A DNA stretch of 18,338 nt. It comes from Chloroflexi bacterium UBA4733. Its GTDB lineage: Bacteria; Chloroflexota; UBA4733. The position numbers were made by a program, and so were the translations under genes. Shown piece by piece: positions 7,365 to 13,383 of this stretch. Location of the stretch: contig DHIZ01000216.1 of assembly GCA_002404055.1 (NCBI GenBank), positions 2,688 to 21,025 of the forward strand, written 5' to 3'. A model generated the notes under the pieces. That model saw only the letters and a program-made list of their open reading frames with translations, made no database searches and was not told the DNA's origin. Positions within the stretch are counted from its first letter, which is position 1. Every line of letters starts with the position of its first letter.

Positions 7365-7988
7365 ATGACACCTGTAGGACAATTGTGGCGGACGCTCAAC
7401 CAAAGAGTCGGTAAGGTTCAGCAAGCCGTGGTACTGGGGGTTCTGGCGACGGCCATTGCCGTGCCAATCGCAGTCGCCGGGCCGCAGGGTAGCGCCAATC
7501 TTCAGACGACCCCGACCACGACGGCCACGTCAACAACGAGTACGTCTACCGCGCCGACGACAACGACAACGTCTAGCACGTCGTCCAGCACACCGACGAC
7601 GTCTAGCACACCGACGACGTCTAGCTCAACGGCAACGACGAGCGTTTCTGGAACGGTCGCGGTTGTCACAGCTCCGGCCGGCGGGTCGGTCACCCTCGTC
7701 CTTGGGAGCAGCCTGCGTATCGCTGGGCTCCAGGCTGGAACGCACACTGTCACAGCGGTGACCAAGAGCGGCCAGATAATTATCGGCACGGTTACCGTCA
7801 ATGCAAACGGGACGATAACGGGCGTCTCAGCCAACCTGGCGGGCGTACCACTCTCCAGTCTGTCGATCGTCTTAGGCGCAAGTAGTTCAGCGCCTGCTCA
7901 GACCCCCGCACAGGTGCCGGCGACCGGCGCTCCTGGTCAGATCCCCGCGCAGTTGCCGCACACCGGTGCGGGTGGCGGCGCCCTGTAG
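7365..7988 (+). CDS. Secreted Thr/Ser-rich protein with LPHTG near the C-terminus
   Basis: I do not recognise the family. The 207-residue protein has an N-terminal signal or anchor helix (hydrophobic 21-38 after RTLNQRVGK, possible cleavage at AVA-GP near 38). A Thr/Ser/Pro linker follows at about 48-93, then a beta-rich segment (94-172) rich in V, T and G. The tail contains a near-repeat, PAQVPATGAPG (181-191) and PAQLPHTGAGG (194-204), then only three more residues. LPHTG (197-201) matches the sortase LPxTG pattern, but no membrane helix or basic tail follows. I chose the ATG at 7365 because it sits directly before the signal peptide. An AAGGGA lies 11 bases upstream, with a four-codon ORF between. 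It is expressed from the 7260-7287 promoter and followed by a hairpin at 8022-8055. Likely exported, function unknown. Confidence 0.75.
   Translation: MTPVGQLWRTLNQRVGKVQQAVVLGVLATAIAVPIAVAGPQGSANLQTTPTTTATSTTSTSTAPTTTTTSSTSSSTPTTSSTPTTSSSTATTSVSGTVAVVTAPAGGSVTLVLGSSLRIAGLQAGTHTVTAVTKSGQIIIGTVTVNANGTITGVSANLAGVPLSSLSIVLGASSSAPAQTPAQVPATGAPGQIPAQLPHTGAGGGAL
7587..7622 (+). repeat. Two perfect 18-bp tandem units in the Thr/Ser linker
   Basis: The unit AGCACACCGACGACGTCT occurs twice back to back (7587-7604 and 7605-7622), encoding STPTTS twice, with degenerate copies on both sides. In-frame units of 18 bp would let the linker change length without breaking the protein. Confidence 0.85.
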
Positions 7989-8021
7989 CGCCTATCCAGA
8001 CACGCTTTCAGGCGTGACGAT

Positions 8022-8055
8022 CAGTAGGGTGAGAGCCAAGGTTCTCACCCTACTG
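8022..8055. terminator. 13-bp hairpin, probable transcription terminator
   Basis: CAGTAGGGTGAGA (8022-8034) and TCTCACCCTACTG (8043-8055) are perfect reverse complements with an 8-base loop, starting 33 bases after the stop of the LPHTG protein gene. The 3' flank is CTGTTTAAA, a weak T-run, so termination may be incomplete. It separates this gene from the next secreted-protein gene. Confidence 0.65.
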
Positions 8056-8252
8056 CTGTTTAAATGCACAGAGCCGCAATGGCATCGGGTGGCCGGTCAG
8101 GCTTGTTGGGTTATAGTACCAACGGATAGGTATTTCCTCCTACTCTCCCGCCATGTCGGGTCGTAAGGAACGCCGTAATTGTTTACACCGTATGATGGCG
8201 TTGAGTTTGAATGCGCTCTCGTAGGCGCATGTTGTTTGCAAGGAGCGGTGCG

Positions 8253-8726
8253 TTGCGTAAAGTCATAGGGTCTTTGCTGGTGGCCGGCGCGCTCACCGCC
8301 GTGGTTGTGGCGCCTGTCGCTGCGGAAACTGACCTCTGCATTACCGATCCCGCGGTCAATGTTGACGGTACCGTCATTCAGGTAGGACTGTATACACACG
8401 ATCCCAGTTTGGTGGCACCCGGGGGAATCCCCCAAAGCGGGCTGATCGTCGTAACAATTTTGGGATCCCGCAATAGCGACATTTCGACGAACCAGGATGA
8501 CTGGACGTCCCAGAGGCCAAATGTCGCCGTTAACGTGCTCAACGTGTTGCCCGGACGAGCCGACAGTACCAGGAAGACGGTCGAAATCGACGCACTGGTG
8601 CCTTCGCCTTTGCGCGGCGATTCCTATTTCATAAAGGTGACGATGCCGAACGGTGCAGTGAAAGAGGCTTCGGCGCCGGTGAACGGTCTCGCTCGCATCC
8701 GGGTGGAGGTTCCTGTCCAGGATTGA
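8253..8726 (+). CDS. Secreted hypothetical protein
   Basis: I do not recognise the family. I chose the TTG at 8253, giving 157 residues, because AGGAG lies at 8241-8245 with a 7-base spacer and the product then begins with a textbook signal peptide (RKVIGSLLVAGALTAVVVAPVAA, cut before ETD). The ATG at 8211 in the same frame adds 14 residues, six of them Arg, and has no ribosome site. The mature part of about 130 residues is rich in V, D, S, T and P, has one cysteine, looks mostly beta, and contains no known catalytic motif. It lies after the 8022-8055 hairpin and 89 bp before the HD-GYP gene. Export is likely; function and partner are unknown. No clear promoter was found between the hairpin and the start. 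Confidence 0.72.
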   Translation: MRKVIGSLLVAGALTAVVVAPVAAETDLCITDPAVNVDGTVIQVGLYTHDPSLVAPGGIPQSGLIVVTILGSRNSDISTNQDDWTSQRPNVAVNVLNVLPGRADSTRKTVEIDALVPSPLRGDSYFIKVTMPNGAVKEASAPVNGLARIRVEVPVQD

Positions 8727-8815
8727 TCCTTGGGTGCGTCGTGCAGCACGGTTGGTTGCATTGCCGAAGTACCTTTTGACGGCCCAACGGTTAATCGTCA
8801 AGCTGGGAGCAGAGA

Positions 8816-10141
8816 GTGAAGACAGTTCCGCGCCTGTCCCCGCGATTCTACTGGTATGTTGTCGGTATCTGGCTGTTGGCGTTGGCGGTTGTGGGCGGAT
8901 CCCTCCGGCTGCGCCCCTTGGTACCAGCGACTGATACTAATGGTGTGCTCGTAGCTCTCGCGCTCATCGTGTTCATTGCGCTCTCCGGCGCGATGCCACT
9001 GGTGTTGTCGCCGATGGCGAAGATACACGTTGGTACCGCACCGCTGTTTGCGGCGACGTTGTTGTTTCCTGTGCCGATCGCCGTATGCATTGGTGTGATT
9101 GGGACTGTCGCCTATCACGCCTATCTCCAGGCGCAACATCGTCGCGTTTGGCAGGATACGGTCTTCAACACCGGGCGGATAGTGCTGCAAATTAGCATGG
9201 CCGGTTCGCTGTTCCATGGCTTGGCGGTGGGGCAACCGTGGCTGACCATCGTCTCCACGCCATCATTGACCCTTGCCGCCTGCCTGAGCGGCCTCGCGTA
9301 TTACCTCATTAATCAGTGGTCAGTGCATCTGGCAACCGTGATTATCACCGGGCAAAACCTGGTGCGGCTGTGGTGGGCATCGGTAACCACCGAAGCGGGG
9401 CAGCAAGCCGCACTGCTGCTCTTTGGCGTTGTCACCGCTGTCGTCGTGAGCACGTTCCCTATCCTGGGGCTGGCGATGGTCTTCCCGGTCTGCGTGGTCT
9501 ATTACTCCCTGCGCAGTAGCGCAACGCTGAAGGTCCATACGCAATCGGCCGTCGAGGCTATCGCCGATGCCGTTGACATGCGCGCCTTTGGCACGTCCGG
9601 CCACTCGCGACGGGTCGCAGACCTCGCCGCGCGTGTTACCACCCGGTTGGGCTTCAGTCGGGACGAGGTTGAGCTCGTTCGCCGCGCGGCCCGCGTCCAC
9701 GATATCGGTAAGGTCGGCTTCTCCGACGCGGTGCTGCGTCGGCAGGAGGCGCTGGAGCCGGACGAGGAGGAGGCGCTCCGCAAGCACCCAGCCTACGGTG
9801 CGGAGATCCTGGCGCCGTTCGCAGAGTATCAGCGTTGCCGTCAGTTCGTTCGCCTCCACCATGAGCGCCCCGATGGTAAGGGTTATCCCGATGGCCGCGC
9901 CGGCAGCCAGGTACTCCTTGGCGCCTCGGTCATCGGTGTCGTCGAGGCGTTTGATGTCCTAACCACGGAAGGCCCGTACCGTGAGGCGATGTCCGCGACA
10001 CAGGCCTGTGCGCAACTCCTGGCAGGTAGCGATACCATGTGGATTGCTCGGGCAGTGGAGGCGCTGGTGGACGAGGTCCAGGACAGAAGTCTCGCCCGCC
10101 CCGGTGCCGTGTCCCGTGAGCGCGTGGGAGCGCGACTGTAG
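8816..10141 (+). CDS. Membrane-anchored HD-GYP domain protein (cyclic-di-GMP phosphodiesterase type)
   Basis: This is a 441-residue protein. The first about 235 residues hold around six or more hydrophobic helices, an integral membrane input domain resembling MASE-type sensors in layout. The C-terminal part is a complete HD-GYP domain: HSRRVADLAARV, HDIGK at 295-299, HPAYGAEIL, HHERPDGKGYPDG starting at 348, and a terminal FDVLTTEGPYREAMS. HD-GYP enzymes hydrolyse cyclic-di-GMP using bound metals. Most metal-ligand positions are present. The Asp usual in the vaDvfDA segment reads Glu (VVEAFDVL), so activity is likely but not proven. There is no GGDEF, PAS or response-regulator domain, so the signal probably enters through the membrane part. 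The GTG start at 8816 has GGGAG with a 6-base spacer. It is preceded by two secreted-protein genes and followed by the repeat protein gene. Confidence 0.92.
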   Translation: MKTVPRLSPRFYWYVVGIWLLALAVVGGSLRLRPLVPATDTNGVLVALALIVFIALSGAMPLVLSPMAKIHVGTAPLFAATLLFPVPIAVCIGVIGTVAYHAYLQAQHRRVWQDTVFNTGRIVLQISMAGSLFHGLAVGQPWLTIVSTPSLTLAACLSGLAYYLINQWSVHLATVIITGQNLVRLWWASVTTEAGQQAALLLFGVVTAVVVSTFPILGLAMVFPVCVVYYSLRSSATLKVHTQSAVEAIADAVDMRAFGTSGHSRRVADLAARVTTRLGFSRDEVELVRRAARVHDIGKVGFSDAVLRRQEALEPDEEEALRKHPAYGAEILAPFAEYQRCRQFVRLHHERPDGKGYPDGRAGSQVLLGASVIGVVEAFDVLTTEGPYREAMSATQACAQLLAGSDTMWIARAVEALVDEVQDRSLARPGAVSRERVGARL

Positions 10142-10144
10142 CCA

Positions 10145-10164
10145 CGCCAGGGCCTTGCCTGGCG
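10145..10164 (+). terminator. Hairpin just after the HD-GYP gene, possible terminator
   Basis: CGCCAGG (10145-10151) and CCTGGCG (10158-10164) form a 7-bp GC stem with a 6-base loop, starting 3 bases after the stop codon. The flank is CTCCCTCAC, without a T-run. It may be a Rho-type or RNA-stability element rather than an intrinsic terminator. Confidence 0.35.
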
Positions 10165-10242
10165 CTCCCTCACTGGCACGTCATGTGCTTCCTCTCCCCG
10201 GTGTTCGGTCGCGATGGTAAGCCGTGCCGTCAGCCAGATAAA

Positions 10243-10250
10243 GGGGGGGG
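10243..10250 (+). promoter_or_regulatory. G8 tract forming the ribosome binding site of the repeat protein
   Basis: Eight consecutive G residues at 10243-10250 end 7 bases before the ATG at 10258, in the normal position of a ribosome binding site. No other purine-rich site is near. Such a homopolymer is prone to length change during replication, which would shift the spacing. Confidence 0.5.
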
Positions 10251-10257
10251 ATCGCCC

Positions 10258-11169
10258 ATGTTGAAGTTCGGATCACCGGCGAAGCACGCTGGTGTGGGCC
10301 TGATGTCGTTCGGCAAGAAGGCAGCGCGAAAGTGGCGGGATAGGGCAGTATCCCAATACCAGTCTACTGCCGACAGCGCCACGAGCGCGGTGCAGCAGGC
10401 ACAGGGTCAGGCGCGAAGGCAGGCGGCTGCGGCGGTCGGGTCTGCGCAAATGATGCTGGACTCGGCACGGTCCGAGGCTGGACGACGTTCCACGGCGGCT
10501 GGGCAGACGCTGGTTGGGCTGCGCGACCAGGCGGGGCCGGCCGTTGTCGGGCTGGCGGGCCAGGGCCGTGACTACGCCATACAAGTAGGCGCCCAGGCCC
10601 GGGACCGACTGGCTCCTCCGGCGAGTGCCCTTGCCCAGGCCGCTGCCAGGCAGCGTGACGATCTGGCGCCTATGGTGGAGGATTGGGCTGATCAAGCGCG
10701 TGACCGGCTCAGCGATCTCGGCGCGCAGGCGAGAGACGAATTGGCGCCGGCCGTCGCTGACTTCATTGATCAGACGCGAGGCCGGGTTGGTACGTTCGGG
10801 GCGCAGGCAAGGGATCAGTTGGCGCCTGCCGCCGCGGACCTGGCGGGCCAGGCAAGAGACCGGGCTGCTCAGTTCGGTAGCCAGACGCGCGATACTGCGG
10901 CTTCGATACAGGCCTCGGTCAGTAATCTCGTTCCGGCCGTGTCGGATGCGGCCGGTGAGACGGCGGCGGTCGTTGGTGACGCCTTCGATGCCACCGGACG
11001 TGCCGTCCGTTCGACTACCACCGACCTTTTCTGGCTCATCGTCCTTGGGGGTATTGCCGTCTTCCTGTATGCGCCGAAGGACGAGGAACGGGCCAGGTTG
11101 CTGGCCGAGGTGCAGGGCTGGCTGTCCTATGTCGTCGATATCGTGATGGAGTTGCGTGGCGGCGAGTAG
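10258..11169 (+). CDS. Amphipathic 26-residue repeat protein with C-terminal membrane segment
   Basis: No family is recognised beyond a loose likeness to apolipoprotein, LEA or YtxH-like helices. The 303-residue product has a basic N-terminus (KKAARKWRDR), then about 210 residues rich in Ala, Gln, Arg and Asp with no Pro-rich breaks except at repeat joints. Four copies of a 26-residue unit with core GAQARDxLAP are at 101-126, 145-170, 171-196 and 197-222; an 18-residue partial unit lies at 127-144. The last copy is divergent. Heptad- and 11-mer-like spacing suggests long amphipathic helices that coat a membrane, lipid or polymer surface. A hydrophobic helix follows (TTDLFWLIVLGGIAVFLYAP, about 261-280) and then a short charged tail. 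There is no N-terminal signal peptide, so most of the chain probably lies in the cytoplasm at the membrane. The ATG at 10258 is set by the G8 site. Confidence 0.78.
   Translation: MLKFGSPAKHAGVGLMSFGKKAARKWRDRAVSQYQSTADSATSAVQQAQGQARRQAAAAVGSAQMMLDSARSEAGRRSTAAGQTLVGLRDQAGPAVVGLAGQGRDYAIQVGAQARDRLAPPASALAQAAARQRDDLAPMVEDWADQARDRLSDLGAQARDELAPAVADFIDQTRGRVGTFGAQARDQLAPAAADLAGQARDRAAQFGSQTRDTAASIQASVSNLVPAVSDAAGETAAVVGDAFDATGRAVRSTTTDLFWLIVLGGIAVFLYAPKDEERARLLAEVQGWLSYVVDIVMELRGGE
10558..10923 (+). repeat. 78-bp diverged tandem repeats within the coding region
   Basis: Four 26-codon units, at 10558-10635 and 10690-10923, plus one shortened 18-codon unit, 10636-10689, encode the GAQARDxLAP repeats. 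The DNA of the units is clearly related but diverged at many positions, so duplication is old rather than recent. Confidence 0.75.
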
Positions 11170-11195
11170 GTGTACCGGCGGAGCTGCACGGCTGC

Positions 11196-12002
11196 CTAGC
11201 GGTCCGCTCCGGTTGTGTCCTTGGCATAGTGGTCGCTCGGCCAGGGCCCTTGCGAGAAGAGCCCGCCATCGATGAAAATCACCTGGCCGGTGACAAAAGT
11301 GGCGGCGTCGGATGCCAGCCAGACGCAGGCCTTGCCGATGTCGCCAGGCACGCCGACACGCCGGCGGGGCGTGAGGCGGGCCCAGGTCTCTGCATAGTGC
11401 GGGTCTTCTCGCCGGGTCCGCTCAATCTCGATGGCGCCTGGCGCCACACAGTTCACTGTAATGCCCAGCGGACCGAGTTCCACCGCCATAGCCTGCGTCA
11501 GCATAGCGATGCCGCCTTTGGAGGCATTGTAGGCTGAGGCTCCCGGGAAGGCGACTTTGGCGGCGCCCGAGCCCATCGTGATTAATCTGCCTCCGTCGCC
11601 TTGCCGGCGAAATTGGCGCGCCGCGGCCTGGCAGGAGAGGAAGGTCCCGCGCAAGTTGGTGTTGAGCGTCTGCTCCCAGGTGGCATCATCCAGGTCGATA
11701 AAGTCGCGCCAGAGCGTCACACCGGCATTGGCGACAAGAATGTCCAGGCGCCCGAAGGTCGCAAGGGTCTGGTCCAGCATGCGCTCAACGTCTGTGCGCT
11801 GGCCAACGTCGGCCCGGACCACCACTGCCCGGCGGCCAAGTTGCCGGATGGCTGCGGCCGTCGTGTCCGCCCCGGCGGTGTCGGATTGGCAATTCACGGC
11901 GACATCGGCGCCGGCACGCGCGAACTCCAGGGCAATTCCCTGACCGATGCCCTTGCTCGCTCCGGTGACGAGGGCGATCTTGCCTGAAAGTGTGCCGTCC
12001 AT
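11196..12002 (-). CDS. SDR family oxidoreductase
   Basis: This 268-residue classical short-chain dehydrogenase/reductase uses NAD(P) for a reversible alcohol/ketone reaction in the cytoplasm. Cofactor loop TGASKGIG is at 13-20, ANAGV at 91-95, the structural Asn N115 in LNTNLRGT, catalytic Ser at about 145 in MGSGAA, and Tyr158 and Lys162 in YNASKGG; a FIDGGLFSQGPW C-terminus closes the fold. All active-site residues are present. Glucose-1-dehydrogenase and 3-oxoacyl-ACP reductase-like annotations are common for such sequences, but the substrate cannot be inferred. I chose the ATG at 12002: AAGGGGA stands 6 bases upstream, and the protein begins immediately before the Rossmann fold. The open frame extends upstream to 12290 but as a shadow of the DUF1501 gene. 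It lies 103 bp after DUF1501 on the same strand and ends 26 bp from the convergent repeat protein. Confidence 0.94.
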   Translation of the reverse strand: MDGTLSGKIALVTGASKGIGQGIALEFARAGADVAVNCQSDTAGADTTAAAIRQLGRRAVVVRADVGQRTDVERMLDQTLATFGRLDILVANAGVTLWRDFIDLDDATWEQTLNTNLRGTFLSCQAAARQFRRQGDGGRLITMGSGAAKVAFPGASAYNASKGGIAMLTQAMAVELGPLGITVNCVAPGAIEIERTRREDPHYAETWARLTPRRRVGVPGDIGKACVWLASDAATFVTGQVIFIDGGLFSQGPWPSDHYAKDTTGADR

Positions 12003-12085
12003 GCGGGTTCCCCTTTTGTTTCTTGCCGACCGGGGAAATCTAGCATGGAAGCAGTAAGCGGCGCTCGGTACGCCTCCAGTTGAGC

Positions 12086-12104
12086 CGGAGGGGGCCTGCC
12101 TCCG
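12086..12104 (-). terminator. Small GC hairpin after the DUF1501 gene
   Basis: CGGAGG (12086-12091) and CCTCCG (12099-12104) form a 6-bp stem with a 7-base loop directly after the stop codon of the DUF1501 gene (its TAG ends at 12106). No T-run follows on the minus strand, so termination is uncertain. Confidence 0.3.
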
Positions 12105-12105
12105 C

Positions 12106-13353
12106 CTACCCCACGGCCGCCAATGTCGGGTATGTACCGCCCAATATTGCCTTGGAGTCGGCCTGGAGCCAGCGCTCGATGACCGTGGCATAGATGGAAC
12201 GGAAGTCGATCGAGTGGCGCAGGTTGCCGTTGTCCAGGTTGGTGAGGTCCGGCACGTCACCGTAGAGGCCGCCTTTGACTCCTGAACCAATCAGGAAGAG
12301 GGGCGCCGCCGTCCCGTGATCGGTGCCATTGCTGGCGTTCTGCTGGGCGCGGCGGCCGAACTCCGACCAGGTCATGGTGAGCACATCCTTGTCCAATCCT
12401 TGCGCTTCCAGGTCGCGCGAGAAGGCGTTGAGGGCGTCACCCAACTGGCGGAGCAGGCGCGGCTGCTGGTTGAGTTGTTGCGAATGGGTGTCGAAGCCGC
12501 CCAGGACGACGTAGCCGAGGCGCAGGCCCACGCCGGCCTTCAATGTCGCGGCGAAGAGCTTGAGACCCTGCGCCACTGGCGTTTGGGGGTAGGTGATCGA
12601 CGGCTGATAGGCGTTGGCAAGCGCCTGCATCTGGGCGCTGCTCGTGCGCGCCGAGTCGGCGGTGGAATCCAGGATGGCCGCGTAGGGCGCCGGCGCCTGA
12701 TAGGACTGGTAAAGCCGCACCAGCGCATCTTCACGGGTGGCAGCGTTCTTCGGGAACTGCGGGTCGGGCAGCAACTTATACCCGTTAATGTTGTTGATGG
12801 TCGGCGGTGGCGTCGGCGAACAGCAGAGCGCCGGGGCCAGCGCCGGCCCCAGGCTGAGGGAGCCGATAGGGTGGCCGTTGGCGTCGACCTTCCCTTCTAC
12901 CAGTGTCGAGAGCCAGCCGTCACGCCGGTGCAATTCTGGATCGCCGGTCTCCCAGATGTCCATCGCCTGAAAGTGGGAGAGACTCGGGTTGTCATAACCC
13001 ACAGTCTGCATCACGGCGACCTTACCCTGGTCGTAGAGCGTCTTCATCCCCGCCAGCTCACTGTGCAGGGCGATGCGATCGCTGATCGGCAGCACCTGCG
13101 AGTCGGGGACGCCGATCACGGGGCGTAGGTCGCGATAGCGACCGTCGGTGTAGGGGATGACGGTGTTCAGGCCGTCGTTGCCGCCGGCAAGCTGCACGAT
13201 GATGAGGGTGCGGGCGTTGGCCGGCTGACCCGGGTTGCCGTACAGCGTCTGCTTGCCCATCTGATCGATCGCCCGGCTAAAGACGGAAGGCAGGAATATG
13301 CCGACCGGCACGACGGCGCCGCTGATCTGGAGGAGGTCGCGTCGGGAGAGCAT
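12106..13353 (-). CDS. DUF1501 domain-containing protein
   Basis: This 415-residue protein is of the DUF1501 family (PF07394), a sulfatase/phosphatase-superfamily-like group of exported proteins of unknown activity. The N-terminus SRRDLLQISGAVVPVGIFLPSVFS is a twin-arginine-type signal, and the family blocks LIIVQLAGGNDGLNTVIPY (residues 50-68), LGGFDTHSQQ, and WSEFGRRAQQNASNGTDHGTAAPLFLIG are present, including the conserved DTH and TDHG histidines. It would be exported folded by the Tat system. The ATG at 13353 has AAGGGG with an 8-base spacer. The gene starts 30 bp after the DUF1800 stop; these two families are very often adjacent in bacterial genomes, which supports both calls and suggests a joint role. 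Confidence 0.93.
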   Translation of the reverse strand: MLSRRDLLQISGAVVPVGIFLPSVFSRAIDQMGKQTLYGNPGQPANARTLIIVQLAGGNDGLNTVIPYTDGRYRDLRPVIGVPDSQVLPISDRIALHSELAGMKTLYDQGKVAVMQTVGYDNPSLSHFQAMDIWETGDPELHRRDGWLSTLVEGKVDANGHPIGSLSLGPALAPALCCSPTPPPTINNINGYKLLPDPQFPKNAATREDALVRLYQSYQAPAPYAAILDSTADSARTSSAQMQALANAYQPSITYPQTPVAQGLKLFAATLKAGVGLRLGYVVLGGFDTHSQQLNQQPRLLRQLGDALNAFSRDLEAQGLDKDVLTMTWSEFGRRAQQNASNGTDHGTAAPLFLIGSGVKGGLYGDVPDLTNLDNGNLRHSIDFRSIYATVIERWLQADSKAILGGTYPTLAAVG

Positions 13354-13383
13354 GGCGATGGCCCCTTTCTGTTGGTTTGCTGC

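Noticed and set aside
8056..8252. Cyclic-di-GMP riboswitch before the genes near the HD-GYP protein
   Set aside because: I found no GEMM-type conserved core in the gap between the hairpin and the secreted-protein gene.
11196..12290. Longer start (12290) for the SDR gene
   Set aside because: The extra 96 residues overlap the DUF1501 gene, have no family pattern and lie before the normal SDR start; the ATG at 12002 has a ribosome site.
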